Shown: positions 1 to 14,652 of the stretch, piece after piece
Numbering within the stretch: the first letter of the stretch is position 1
How the letters are laid out: the number at the start of each line of letters is the position of its first letter
Assembly (NCBI RefSeq): GCF_000220395.1
Contig: NW_004086385.1
Span: forward strand, 1-49,253
Source: Ichthyophthirius multifiliis
Taxonomy: Eukaryota; Ciliophora; Oligohymenophorea; Hymenostomatida
Direction: 5' to 3'
DNA length: 49,253 nt
Translations under genes and position numbers: made by a program
Notes under the pieces: model-generated
Database searches by the model: none
What the model saw: the letters and a program-made list of their open reading frames with translations, nothing else
What the model was told of the DNA's origin: nothing

Positions 1-3000
1 AAATTGTATTAATTTTATTTATTTATTTATGTTTATATACTTTTGTATTATTTTAAAAATTTTTTAATTTATTAATTTATTTTATGTTATATTAATTTTT
101 TTTTTATATTTTTATCATATTATTTTATAATATTTTCTAATATTTATATTTTTTTTTATATAATTATTAATCTTTCATATTATTTTTTATCTTTTTATAT
201 TATACTTATTTTGTTTTTACTCTATTTCTTTTTTTTAATTAAAAATACATATCTTATATATTATTTTTTTCTATTTAATGTATTACAACTACAATTTGTT
301 TTTATTTTTTATATTTTAATTATTGATTAATCTTAAAATATTTATATTTTTCTTGCAAATAGTTTAATTTAACTTTACAAAATTACATATAATATTTTAT
401 GATTTCATTATAAATATTTTTTTTTAATAATTTTTAAAAAATAAAAATATTTTAATTTTAAAATATAAATATAAATTTAAAAATAAAAATAAAAATTTTG
501 TTTTTAATAATAAAAAATAAATTTAAAAATAAATATAAAAATTTTGTTTTTATTAATAAAATATAAATTTAAAAATTTATAATTAAAAAAATATATACTG
601 GATATTTATTAATAAAAACAATATAACAATTTTTTTTAAGAAAATTTAAGAAATGAAAATTCTAACATCAATGAGTTTTGGAAAAGAGCTTTTAATTTTA
701 TATTGATAAAAAATTTTGAGAAAGAACTAAAAACTTGGAGCAAACACATTATAGCAATAATTTTAAAGAAAATTAAGTTTTTTAGGTAAGAAAAATAAAT
801 CAATAAATAAAGTTAATGAATTAATGACTTTTATCAAATAAATATCGAAAATTTAAAAAAGAATATATAAAATAATATATAAATTTAATATTTTAATAAA
901 TAAAAAATTAAATAAATAATAATGTATTTACAGACTATTTTATTTAAGTTAACATACATAATTAATAGTTCTTAACTTAAAACTATCAAAATAAAAAAGT
1001 GAAAATTAATATATCTAAATAATTTAATAATATATTAAATAATAATTTTTAAGAAGCTTAAATACTTGAACTTTTTAAATATTATAAAAAAAAAATATCT
1101 GAAATAAAAAACAGAAATACAGACATGTTCTAAATTCAAAGAAAACTAAAAAAAGCTATTTATATTGTAAATGAATAAAAGTTAAATCAAATAATTAATA
1201 AAATGTATGAAATTAAAAACTTTAGGTCAATTAAAATATTTTTAACATTGACAAAGATTTATTATTTTTGTATTTTTATTTTTAAAATATAATTTTTAAT
1301 TTTTATATATGAAATTAAATATAATATAAATAAAATTTTAATGTCTAAGATTTTTTAAATGATCTTATTGAAGAATATGAAATAAATTAAAAAAAAAATT
1401 GATAAAAAAATTTAAATAAACTTAATTGGAAATAATATTAAAAATAAAAACTATAAAAATAAATTAAATAATGTTTAATTATAAAAAATTGAATGAATCC
1501 CGAAAATTATTTGATGGAGTTGCAAAATAATCAAAACAATAATTTTTAAATGCAAGTAAAAAAAAGGAAATTCTTATAAAAATAAAATTAAATAGTAATC
1601 AATTAATTTATATAAGTTTGTAAGAAATAGCAAAAATAATTTTTCATTTTAATTAAGTAATAAAGTAAAAAATATTAGAATCAACTAATACTTAAGAATG
1701 AAATATTTAAATTAAAATTAAAAGATAATAAATAATAAATTAACTAATTTTCGAGTTAGAAATAAAATAGAATTAAAATAAACACCTCTTTATAAAACGC
1801 AACTAAAACTGAGCTTTTTTTTAAAACATAAATAAGTTAATATAATTCTGTATTTTTTTAATAATAATAAAATGAACTTAGTTTTTTAAATTAAAAATGT
1901 ATATATTAATTCTAAATATAGTTAAAATTAAAATAATCAGTAATTTTTATATCTAATAAAAATAAAAAATAAGATAAATCTTATTTCAAAAAAAAAGAGT
2001 AATTTTTTTTTAATTTATTTAATGAATTTAATGCTCTTTAATAAAATACATAATAAGTTAAAAGCTAATTTAAATAATTAGAAATCTAATTACAAAACTA
2101 TTTAAATATTTGAAATGATTTTGAATAAGTTCAAAATGATGTTATTTACTTTCCTAATTTAAAGTGTAAATAATAAAATTCATTTACTTAATAAAAATAA
2201 TTAGTAAATAAAATTGTAATAAAATTTTTAAAATATTAATTCATTAAATTATTGGTTTGTTATAAATAAATGTAAAATTTATATTTAAGTATATGTTTAT
2301 AAAGATTTAAATTAGTTATTAAGTTTATTATAGAAAATACATTTTTATATATAATAAATATTTAATATAATTTTTATTTTATTTAAATGCTTAAACTATA
2401 ATTCAAGAATTTTTTATTTTAAGCCAAATATTTAAATTATCAATTAAATGTATCAATACTATGATTTTTATATAATTTACTTTTAATTATTTTAAATATT
2501 TTCTAAATATGTTTAATAATTTACTTATTTAAGTGAACATATTCTAGAATATATTTTTTTATAATACTTTGAATTAATATCAATAGATTTTTTTTAAATA
2601 TATAAACAAAATGATATCAAAATATATAAAAATAATAATTAATATAAATAATAATAATATAAAAAAATATAATATTAAATATTAAAACAAATTAAAATAA
2701 TTATTTAAAAAAAAATATTTTAATTTATATTTTTACAGATATTAAGTTTTTTAAAATTATATAATAATAGTATATAAGTAATTTATTATAATATTTAATT
2801 TTTATTATAATTAAATGTTTTTAAAATATAAATGAAATACTTAAAAGTAAAATGATTTAATAGATAAATAATAAAAATCTATTTATAAATTAACTGTGAC
2901 ATGTAAAATTTTATTTACACATATAGTAAAATTTTTTGTATTAAATATCTAAATATAAAAAAATATAACATTATTAATAGCTTATATAATTGAAAAAAGA

Positions 3001-4297
3001 TATTTTATATATATATAGATAAATGTAATCAAAAATTTATAAAATATTTAATATCAAAAATATATATAAGCATAAAAATATATATTTTAAAGTTTTTAAA
3101 AATTTAAAATAATTTTAAAATAAAATGATATATAAAAATATGTCCAAAAATTTTTATTAATCTATATTATTAAAATTTAAACAATTAATAATATAAAAAT
3201 TAAATAAAAAAAATATATATTTATATTTTATTGTTATAATATATTTATTATTATTAAAATAAAAATATATATATATATATATATAAAATGTTAAAAAATA
3301 ATATCAAAAATAAGATTTAATATATATATGAAATAAAAAAAGTAAAACATAATAAAAATATCAAAGGATAATAAATTAAAAAAATATATTATAAAATATC
3401 AAAATTAAAAAATTAATATATATAAAATAGTACATCATAATTAATATTAAAAAAATTATAAAAAAAAGATTATTTAAATATTATTAAAATGTATTAAAAA
3501 AAAATATCATGTGTATTATATATAAAATAAAATATAAATATAAAATAATTTTTAAATATATATAATATATTTATTATATTTTTTTATTATTATATTTATT
3601 AATTAAAATTCTTTATATTTTTAACTAATTTTTTTTTAACATTCAAAAAGCGAAGTTGAAATCTAACAATATATTTATTAAATTTTTTTTTCAAGATTTA
3701 AATAAAAACTTTTTTTATATATAATGAATTTATTTAAAAATTTTTATTATTATTAAAATTATTATTTATATTTAATTAAAATAAAAAAATTTTGATATTT
3801 TTATACTTTCTTAATTTTTTTTTTTTGTATAATAAATTTTATTTTTTATAAGTTAAAATTGATTTTTAAGAAATTTTATTTTTATAATATATCCTATATT
3901 TAATACATTTATTTCTAATCGTATTGTTAATTATTTAGTAAATTTAATATATTAACTGTTAATTTTTTTTTATGAAGATAAATTAATTTAAAATAATATA
4001 AATTTTTATTTTATTATAATAATTAAAAAAAACAAAATTAAAAATTAATAAAAGAATTAATTTTAAAGTTTTTGTCTATGATATGGTAATATTAATTTAG
4101 AATTTAAAATACTTAATAATATTTAACACAGCTTAAAAAAAATTATAATAAAATAATATATTATTAAGAATGAAATTAATATTTTTATAAACACTTTGGG
4201 ATATTAGATTTAAATTCTAACATAATTGGGCTAAATTCTTATGATATATTTGTTTTAATTTATCTTTTTTAATTTTGTTATATTAACTATTTAGAAT

Positions 4298-4332
<35 letters not shown>

Positions 4333-4478
4333 ATTTTTATTTATACAATTAATTTTATTTTATTTATTATTTTTTTATTTTTTTATGATGTGATTGTTAC
4401 CAAAAAAAAATTTTAAAAATTAGAGTTTAAATATAAATAATAACAAAAACTATATCTATAATAATTAATATATAAAAA
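1..4478. other. Long AT-rich stretch without a firm gene
   Basis: I see no recognisable protein, tRNA or rRNA here. The sequence is nearly pure A/T with short poly-A and poly-T runs and (TA)n tracts near 3268-3284 and 4297-4328. The only part with a slightly higher G/C content and protein-like reading is about 640-1820, listed separately. The last 40 bases lead into the M16 peptidase start and may hold its promoter, but no motif stands out. Confidence 0.6.
640..1820 (+). pseudogene. Possible decayed coding remnant, unidentified
   Basis: Read with TAA/TAG as Gln, short stretches look protein-like, for example INEFWKRAFNFILIKNFEKE near 670-730 and SRKLFDGVAKQSKQQF near 1500-1550. They lie in different frames and are separated by AT-only sequence and TGA stops. 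I do not recognise a family. It could be a gene relic, badly fragmented exons, or chance in a genome where only TGA stops translation. No function is proposed. Confidence 0.2.
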
Positions 4479-7400
4479 ATGGATAATAAAAGGGAAAAAA
4501 GAATATCCATTTAACACCAAAAAGAAGGAGAATATTGCGATTTAAAATAAGACTCTTAAAATCTACCGTTAAACGATTATTAACTATTTAATTAAGGCAA
4601 GCAGAAACCATATTTATACTTAAAAATAAGACCTTACTTAAAAAGACTAATTTTATCTATTCTAATAATATTAACATTTATATTATTATTTTTACAAATT
4701 TATAATGTTTCGTAATAAAAATATCCTTTAGAAAGTCCGAATGAATAATTTTTTCAAAATAATTGGTAAGATATAACTGATTAAATAATAAAACCTAATA
4801 CAGAAAAAGCAAATTCGAAACTATAAAACTAAAAGAAAATAATTTAAAAGTACTTTTAATATCTGAACCTAATTTATCTTAAAGTGGAGCATCTTTAGAC
4901 GTAAATGTAGGTTCATTTAGTAATCCAGACTAATTTTAAGGACTTGCACATCTTTTAGAACATATGTTACTAATGGGAAGTGAAAAATATCCAGACGAAA
5001 ATTTATTTTTTGATTTAATATCAAAAAATGGTAATTTTTTTATTTAAATATATTGAATTATTATTTTAATAAAAAAATATAGGAGGATAACTTAATGCAT
5101 TAACATCGAGTGGAAATACAAATTATCATTTTGAAAGCACAAATAATAATTTTGAGTAACTCTTAGATGTATGGAGTCGATTTTTCATTGACCCTCTTTT
5201 AAAAGAAGAATAACTAGAACGAGAAATATAAGCAGTAGATTCTGAATTTGTGAATAGCTTAACTACAGAAGCTTATAGAATATATTACTTATTAATTAAT
5301 ACAAGTGATAAATAGCATGCTTTTAGTACTTTTAGTTGTGGAAATATCGATTCTTTAATGAAGAATCCTAAAAATACATACTTTGCCCTTAGAGAGTTTC
5401 TTTAGAAATATTATTTTTCCGAAAATATGACTTTAGTAGTAAAAGTAAATTCCATTTATTTAAATTCAACTAAAAATAAAATTGAAGATCTTTTTTCACA
5501 AATACCTTCTTTTTTTTAGAAAAAAGCAGAAAATTCTAATCTTCTTTTAAATTCAATATCGTATACTGAATAAATGCCCGTTTAAAAAGGCTCATATTTA
5601 TAATTAAAGGAAAACACTAAAACTAATAAACTTCATATATTCTTCTTTATACCTTTCAAAGAAGAAAGTGAATATAAAACATTAACATTTGTTTAATTTT
5701 TATTCAATTATGGATTCTAGGAAACAAACTTTTGCCTATATTTAGCTGAAAAAGGTTTATCGAGCAAATGTGAAGTACATATAGAAGAATAGATTACTGC
5801 TTTATGTAAATTTTTGACATTTTAAATAGAAATAGAACTATTAAATGAAACAAAAAATGATATATAAGAAATAATAAGAATTTATTTTTATTATATGCAA
5901 GAAATATAAAAAATAACAGAAAAAAAGGAAAAATATAATAAAATTAAAGAAATACTCGAAAAATTTTATTTTTTATAAATTTAATAATAATAATAATTAA
6001 TGATTTAATTGAGTTAATTTTCTAAAATAATAAACTAGAATGTAAGCATAAAAGAAATATTAAGTTTTGAAAGTTTATTGAAAAAATTCAATATTTTCCA
6101 TTTCGAATAAATATTATAAATTTTAAATAATCCCGAAAAAATAACTATTATTCACAATACTGATAACTTAAATGTTTTCAAAAATATGATTTTAAAAGAA
6201 AGCAAGCTTTACGATTTGACTTTTACTTAAAAATTTTTAAACGAAAAAGAACTTTCAGATTTTCTAAACTTCCAAAAAAAATTCGAATTAGTACCTTAGA
6301 AAAATTTCCCTGTTTTAAAAGATACTATTTTGGAAGATATTGATGATTCCTTTTAAGATGATGAAATTCCTTAAGTTATTTTGAGCAACAAAAACGGAAG
6401 ATTACTCATTTAAGTGAGTAAAAAAGAATTTAAATAACCTAAATAGGTGATTTATTTAAAATTTGCTCACGATTTAGTTAAAAAAGATATTTTTAATAAA
6501 ATATCAAATGAAATTTTTGTCAATGAATTCAAATTGATTTTAAAAAAGAGTCTTTTTAAATACGAAATGAATGGACTTACATATGGAATAAGTTCAAGTA
6601 AAGAAGGATTTGATATTTTTTTGGAATCTTTCAATTCTTTGCAGGAAGAAATAATGAATGAAATATAAAAAAGCTTAAATTAAGTGTAAATAAAGGAAGA
6701 AAATTTTGAAAAGAACAAGAAAAAAATCTAAAATTAAATAAAAGAATTTGAATATTAAATGATAATATAGTAATTTACCACTGAAGTTTTATAAAAAGTT
6801 TTCATAAAAGACTATTTTGGGAAAAAAGATATTTCATAAAATATAGAAAATTTAGATTTCGCAAGGCTCAATTAATTTTAAAATAACTTCAAAAACTCAT
6901 TTTATTTGACTTTTTTTGCTTTTGGAAATGTCCAAGAAAATGTAATTAAAAAATATTTTCTTCAACTAACTTCTAATTTGAAAGATAATGCATAATCTTA
7001 ATAAAATATTATTGGAAAAATACTCTCTTTTCCCAAATAAAAAATTGTTTTTAAAAATCTATATTTTTCTAGAGATAATAAAAATAATTTAGGAGTCACA
7101 GTATTTTATTTTGGCAAAATGAATACGAAATAAAGAGCTATATTAAAATTAATATAAAAACCTTTATATAGTTTTGCATTTGAAAAATTGAGAACATAAT
7201 TATAATTAGGATATTTAGTTTCTGGTAAGTTGATTAATTTTTAAGATATTTTTATTTATTATGTAATTGTATAAGGATATAAAAATACACCTGATGTTTA
7301 TAAGGAAGAAATAGCTATTATGGTAAATGATTTTGGTGAAAAATATCTCAAATAAATGGATGATGAAACTTTTTTAGAATTAAAAAAGAGTACATATTAT

Positions 7401-7733
7401 AGTTTGTTATTAAATTTTTCGAATTTAACAGAGAAATCATAATTTTATTGGCAGTATATATAAGATTAGAGTTTTGATTTTTATGAAAATTATAATATTA
7501 TTTAAGAACTTGATGGTATTTCTAAAGAAGATGTTATTTAATTCTTTTAAGTGTTCTTTTTTGATAATTTCCTTAATTTCTAATTGTTTAACCCTAATGT
7601 TACACCAAACATTTAAAATAATAATATTCAAGGTGAAACAGTTGTTTTAAATATCTAAAATCTATAATAATAAGGCTAATGGATAAATTTAGAAGATTAA
7701 TTTAGTAAATTTAAACAAAGAAAAAAAAATTGA
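4479..7733 (+). CDS. Insulysin-like M16 metallopeptidase, membrane-anchored
   Basis: A zinc peptidase of the M16A (insulin-degrading enzyme/nardilysin) type, about 1067 residues, close to the usual length of about 1000. The inverted zinc motif HLLEH is at about residues 158-162, with the third ligand at about Glu239 in REIQAVDSE. The 77-residue gap between the second His and this Glu is the same as in human insulysin. A hydrophobic segment at about 57-74 after a basic stretch (KIRPYLKRL) suggests a type II membrane anchor, unlike cytosolic insulysin. One 52-nt intron (5031-5082) lies between the zinc motif and the conserved NGG. The ORF is otherwise open to a TGA, except that near 4800-4815 one base seems missing in an A-run compared with the second copy, where SKFE is in frame. 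That may be a sequencing error. The start is the first ATG and gives an N-terminus shared with the copy downstream. Confidence 0.92.
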
Positions 7734-8779
7734 TTTTTTTATAATAAATATAAATTATTATTATTTATTATAGTTAATTATTATTTAAATATTAAATATT
7801 TATAAATTATAATTATTAATTAATTTTTATTTTCTTTTTAATTTTATTTTTATAAGATTAAAGATAATATATATAAGATATTATTTATTATTATTTTTAA
7901 TATAGGTTTATTTATTTTAAAAAATAAAATTTATAGATAAATTTTATTATTTATCCTTAATTTTCATATAAAAATATTATAGAATTAAAATTTAATTCTA
8001 TTTAAATCTATTCAAAAATATTAAACAATACTTAATGATATAGTTATTATTAATAATTAAAAATTTTAATAAATTAAATTAAGAAAAAGCAAATATCCAT
8101 TCATAATATTAATAAATTAATTATTACTTTTATTTTTTACTGATAAATTATTATTTTTAAAATCAATAAAAATAAAATTTTCTTAGAAAAATTAAAAGTA
8201 ATTAAATAGCATATTTAATTTGTTTAATTTTAATAAAATAAATATTATTAATCATCTAAAATAAAAATTTATATTTTTTGTTTAAATTTTTATATTTTAT
8301 TTTTTTACCTAACTTATTATGTTTTTAATTAAATATTTATATTTTATATTATTTAAATTTAAAATTAATAATATTAAAAAAAAATTGATAAAAAATATCA
8401 TATGATTTGATTATTTATTATAAAGTGATTTAAAAATTATATTTTTAAATTAATTGTTTCGCAATTATACTTATAATAAAATTATAAAAATTAAAATTAA
8501 TCATTATTAAACATAAAAAAAATGATTAAAATATACAATTAATTTAAATTTGACTAATTTTCATAAAATATGTTAATATATTAAATATATAAAAAATATA
8601 TATTTAAAAAAAAAGATTGTATTATTTATTAATTTGTAAAAAAAAAATATAATTATAAATAAAAAGATGAAAAAAAAATTATTTTATTTATAATTTATTT
8701 TTTAAAATTTATATTAATATTTAATATTTTTAATTATTTATTATATTTTTTATTTTAAATTTTTTATATTTATTTATTT

Positions 8780-8813
<34 letters not shown>

Positions 8814-8935
8814 TATAAAATTATTCTTTATAATTTTTTATTTTTATTATTAATAAATAAATAACATTATTTTTAATATTAATAATTTAAATAATTATAT
8901 TTTTAATAATATAATAGTAATTTTTATATAAATAA
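7734..8935. other. Spacer between the two M16 copies
   Basis: No gene seen. The part from about 7850 to 8290 is similar to 12300-12720 downstream of the second copy, so it belongs to the duplicated unit. A (TTTA)n tract lies near 8765-8812. Confidence 0.6.
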
Positions 8936-11900
8936 ATGAATATTAACAAGGAAAACAATATACCTTTTAAACTCCAACAACAAGTCAATTATTATGACTT
9001 TTAATAAGACTATTAAAATTTACCGTTAAATGAGCATTAACTACTTGAATAAAACAAAAGAAAATCAGCTTTATACTAAAAAATAAGACCTTACATAAAA
9101 AGACTTATTTTATATATTTTAATATTATTATCATCTATATTATTCTTCTCACAAATATATATTGTTTCGTAATAAAAAAAACCTTTAGAAAGTCCGAATG
9201 AACATTTTTTTTAAAATAATTGGCAAGATATAACAGATAAAATAATAAAACCTAAAACATTAAAAAGTAAATTTGAAGCTATAAAACTAAAAGAAAATAA
9301 TTTAAAAGTACTTTTAATATCTGAACCTAATTTACCCTTTAGTGGCGCTTCTTTAGACATAAATGTAGGTTCATTTGATGATCCAGATTAATTTTAAGGA
9401 CTTGCACATCTTTTAGAACATATGTTATTTATGGGAAGTGAAAAATATCAAGATGAAAATTTATTTAATGATTTGATATCAAGAAATGGTAATTTTTATA
9501 TTTAAATATATAAAATTAATATAAATGTTAATATAAAAAAAGGAGGATAATCTAATGCATATACAGACAGTGGAAACACAAATTTTCATTTTGAAAGCAC
9601 AAATAATAATTTTGAGTAAATTTTAGATGTATGGAGTCGATTTTTCATTGACCCTCTTTTAAAAGAAGATCAACTAGAACGAGAAATATAATCAGTAGAT
9701 TCTGAATATATGAATACTTTAACCATAGAAGATGAAAGAATTTAAAGCTTATTAGTTGATATAAGTGATAAAGAACATCCTATAGTAATTTTAGTTGCGG
9801 AAATGCGGATTCTTTAATGAAGAATCCTAAAGAAACATAAATTGCCCTTATAGAGTTTCTTAAGAAATATTATTTTGCAGAAAACATGACTTTGGTAGTA
9901 AAAATAGATTCTTTTATATTAAGAATCAACTAAAAATAAAATAGAAAATATATCTTCACAAATACCTTCTTTTAGAAAAATTAACAAAATTTCCAATCTT
10001 CTTTTAAATTCCAAATAGTAACCTAAATAAATACCCATTTAAAAAGGATCATATTTACAACTAAAGGAAAATGCTAAAACTAATAAACTTTATATAATCT
10101 TCTTCTTACCATTCAACGAAGAAGGTGAATATAAGACATTAGCATTTATCAAATATTTATTCAATTATGGATTCTAAGAAACAAACTTTTGCCTATATTT
10201 AGCAGAAAAAGGTTTATCTAGCAAATGTGAAATAAATATAGAAGAAGTGATTCTTCTATAAGTAAAATTTTGAAATTTAAAATTGAAATATAGTTATTAA
10301 ATGAAATATAAAATGACATATAAGAAATAATAAGAATTTATTTTTATTATATACAAGAAATATAAAAATATCTGAAAAAAAGGAAAAATACAATAAAATA
10401 AAAGAAATACTCGAGAAATTATTTTCTTTATAAAGTTTATAAACAGAATAAGTAATGGATGAAGTGACTTAATTTTCTGAAATAATAAACTAAAATATAA
10501 TAATCAAAGAAATTATAAGTTATAGAAGTTTATTAACAAAATTCAATATTTTCCATTTCGAATAAATGATAGAAATATTAAATAACCCTGAAAAATTAAT
10601 TATTATTCATAACACTAATAACGAAAATGTTTTCAAAAATATGATTTTATAAGAAAGCAAGCTTTATGATTTGATTTATACTTAAAAATTTTTAAATGAA
10701 AAAGAGTTTTAAAATTTTCTAAACTTCCAAAAAAAAATTGAATTAGTGCCTTAGAAAAATTTCCCTGTTTTAAAAGATACTATTTTTGAAGATATTGAAA
10801 GCTCATTTTAAGATGATAAAACTCCTTAAGTTATTTGAGTAACGAAAACGGAAGATTACTCATTTAAGTGAGTAAAATAGAATTTAAATAGCCTAAATAG
10901 GTAATTTATTTATAATTTGCTCACGAGTTAGTTAAATAAAATATTTTTAATAAAATATCAAATGAAATTTTTGTCAATGAATTCGAAATGATTTTAAAAA
11001 AAAATCTTTTTAAATACGAAATGAGTGGATTTATATATTAAATAAAATCAACTAAAGAAGGATTTATTATGTATTTGGAAACTTTCGATTCTTTGTATGA
11101 AGAAACAATATAGGAAATATAAAAAAGCTTAAACTAAGTGTAAATAAAAGAAGAAGATTTTGAAAAAAATAAGAAAAAAATCTAAAATTAAATAAAATAA
11201 TTTGAATACTAAATGATTTATGAGTAATTTAGTGAATTTTTGAAAAAAGTTTTCATAAAAGACTACTTCGAGAAAAAAGATATTTCATAAAATATAGAAA
11301 ATATAAATTTCGCAATGCTCAATTAATTTTAAAATAGCTTCAAAACCTCCTTTTATTTGACTTTTTTTGCTTTTGGAAATGCCCAAGAAAGTATAATTAA
11401 AAACTCTTTTCTTTAGCTAACTTCTAATTTATAAAATAATGCATAATCTTAAAAAACTATTATTGCGAAAATACTCTCTTTTACCTAATAAAAAATTGTT
11501 TTTAAATATTTATTCCCATCTGGAGATAATAAAAATAACCTTGGAGCCACATTATTTTATTTTGGTAAAATGAATATGAAATAAAGAGCTATGTTAAAAT
11601 TAATATAAAAACCTTTACAGAGTTTTGCATTTGAAAAATTGAGAACTTAATTATAATTGGGATATTTAGTTGATGTTTCTTTGATTAATTTTTAAGATAT
11701 TTATATTTAATCTGTACTTGTCTAAGGATATAAATATACACCTGATGTTTATAAGGAAGAAATAGCTATTATGGTAAATGATTTCTTTGAAAATTATCTC
11801 AAATAAATTGATGATAAAACTTTTTTAGAGTTAAAAGAGAGTACAAAAGAAAGTTTACCATTATATTTTTCGAATTTAAATGGTAAAGCAACATCTAATT

Positions 11901-12187
11901 GGTATTATATTTAAAGTTAGAGTTTTAATTTTTTAGAAAATAATTATATTTTTTAAGAAATTGATGGCATTTCTAAAAATGATGTTATTTAATTCTTTTA
12001 AGCGGTATTTTTTAACAATTTCCTTAATTTCTAATTGTTTAATTCTAATATAACACCAAATATTTAAAATAATAATAATAATCAAGGTGAAACTGTTGTT
12101 TTTAATATCTAAAGTTTATAATAGTAAGGCTAATGGATAAATATAGAAGATTAATTTAGTAAATTTAATCCAAAAAAAATATTTTGA
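8936..12187 (+). pseudogene. Second, broken copy of the M16 peptidase gene
   Basis: Clearly homologous to the gene at 4479-7733 over its whole length, including the N-terminal anchor, HLLEH zinc motif, SVDSE ligand region and the intron at the same site (GT just after the AAATG near 9488, ending before GAGGATAATC near 9543). The reading frame is lost several times relative to the first copy: near 9785, 9920, 10245-10270, 10366, and about 10835 where a TGA follows CTTAAGTTATT. The reading near 4810 is in frame here, so this copy shows the ancestral state there. Similarity is high in most blocks, so the duplication is not very old. A host gene duplicate that has probably become a pseudogene; the sequence alone does not show whether it is transcribed. 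Confidence 0.85.
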
Positions 12188-12790
12188 TTTTTTTTTTAAA
12201 TAAATTATTATTAATTTATCATTGTATTTAATTTTTTTTTTTCAATAATTATTAATTAAATTTAATTTTATTTTTTTAAAAAAGATTTGTAAAAGAAATT
12301 ATAAATAAAATATTATTTATTATTTTTAAATAAGTTTTTTTATATAAAAAAAATAAAGTTTATACATAAATTTTCATTATTTATCTTTAACTTTCATATA
12401 TAAATATTATCCAAATTTAATTCTATTTAAATCTATTCAAAAATATTGAACAATACTTAATTAATTTAGTTATTATTAACAATTAAAAGTTTATTAAATA
12501 ATTAAAATAAGAAAAATAAATGTCCTTTTTTACCATTAATAAACTAATTATTACTTTTATGTTTTATTAATTAATTATTATTTTTTAAATCATGAAAAGT
12601 ATCATTATCTTAGCAAAATTAAAAGCAATTAAACGGCATATCTAATTGGCTTAATTTTTATAAAATAAATATTATTTCTTCATTTATATTACTATTTATA
12701 TTTTTTTATTATAAAATAATAATATTTTTGTTTACTTAATTTATTATGCTTTTTAATTTAATAAATATTATTCTATAATTTATTTAACTT
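12188..12790. other. Convergent 3' spacer, part of the duplicated flank
   Basis: Lies between the ends of the broken M16 copy (+) and the MON2-like gene (-). It carries the second copy of the duplicated 3' flank. No separate gene is seen. The MON2-like reading frame stays open into this stretch, so a few C-terminal codons could extend here. Confidence 0.5.
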
Positions 12791-14621
12791 TCAAAATAAG
12801 AATTGGTAAAATATATCTAGATACATCTTTTAATTTTGCATTTTTATTAGAAAATGATAATTAAAATAAATTTTTGATATAGCTTTTTCTCATTTCCACT
12901 TCGTTTTCTTAAAAATCTTCCAAATTTGGATTCTTCATTGTTTAATCAGAATAGTTTTCTAATAATTAAACCATTTTTTAAATTACTTCATCGTCTAAAA
13001 CTAAATTTTCATCATTCATTTGGGCAATAATAAATTCAATACAAGCTTATTCTATTTTACTTATTTCTTAAATAATTAAATTCTAATCCTCATTTTAAAA
13101 TTAATCTATAATTATATTTTTATTTAAAATATAAAAAAATAAAAAACCAATTTTTTCTTTAGGCCTTTAAAGAAGATTTTCGAAAATGATAAAAAGATTA
13201 TGATTAATAGATTTATGTTTTTTAATTAAAAACTCAGCAATTTAAAAAAACACCCCAAAAGCCTATTTCCAAATAAATTAGAAATTTTTGGGTAATTTCT
13301 AATGAAAACACAAATACTAGTAATCATATCTCAATTCAACAAGTACTTCGATTTTCGCAAGAAAGTATTATATAAAAACCTATTAAATATTTTCCTAGAA
13401 ATCTATATTAATAATAAAATTAGCAAAAAAATTCATAAATTTTAACACTACTAAATAACTTATTCGATCATTTATTTACATATTTAATATATCAATCATA
13501 AAAAGAAGCATTTAATTTTATACTTATTCGCTTTTTAATAAAATAAACCCTTCAAATTCTTTAATTACATTATAAAAAGTATTGTCATCATTTAAATTAA
13601 AATGTGAAACAACTCCATAACTGTCTACTTTTTTCGCAAATTAAACAGCAGCTTTAAAAAATTCAATAAAAGAGTTCATTATCACTATACAATTCGTTTC
13701 TTATATACAAAAGTTTAAATAAAGTGCATATATATGCATTGTTTAAGGAAGAATTTGCTATAAGGCGACTTTACTTTGCATTTTATCTTCTCCAGTAATA
13801 TGATTCATACTATTTTAATAATCTAAAAGCATTTCTTTAACAAAATCGAATGTTTTTAAAGCCTGAACCGGTTTATTTTACACGAAATCTTTAATTAAAA
13901 TAAAAAACTCAAAAACCAATTCTTAATTCAGAAAACTAATAATTTCCTTAAATTTCGAAAAAATAAAAATATAAAGTTAAATTAAACTCTCGTCAATATC
14001 AGAAATTAAAAATGCTCTTTTATTTATTTTCTAAAGGCTTTAAAATAACATAATAAGCGTGTTTTCCCAAGCTTTTAAATTCAATATTTTTTCATAAGCA
14101 GAAATATGATTTAACATCAAATTTATGGAATTATTATCAGAAGGAATCGTGAATTTCGGAGTTTCAGGAATTCCCGAAAATTTCGGAGTTTATAAATGAA
14201 ATTGAGGATGTTCATGCGGATTTTCTTCGTAATTTTTTAATATTTTCAAATAAATTTTATCTATTTGCTTTATAAAAAGATCTTTACTTATTTTCAACCA
14301 AAATTTAGATGAGAAAAATTTCATATTTGTAGTTATTAATTTAGTTATTGTAATAATTGAAGATTATCGAACCTCTGGTGAATTATCACCTGTTATAACT
14401 ATTAATTTAGTGAATAAACTTTCCCATAAGTTCTCAAAGTTGTCATTAGAATTATCATTATTAGAAGATTTTTACTCGTTTAATTTACCTAATTAATCGC
14501 CTACATGCCAAAAGAAATCAACTGATTAATAAATATTATTAGAAATAACTTAAATTTTAAAATTATTATTATGAATAATATAAACATATAAGTAAATAAA
14601 ATATTTAAAATATAAATTATT

Positions 14622-14652
<31 letters not shown>

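Larger units (their letters stand above)
4440..12740 (+). repeat. Tandem duplication of about 4.4 kb
   Basis: Two direct copies lie head to tail: about 4440-8290 and about 8900-12740. The two ATGs are 4457 bases apart, and a shared 3' flank word (TTCTATTTAAATCTATTC) recurs at about 7995 and 12421, roughly 4425 apart. The unit includes the peptidase gene and several hundred bases of 3' flank. No terminal repeats or transposon genes are seen, so unequal recombination is the likely origin. Confidence 0.85.
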
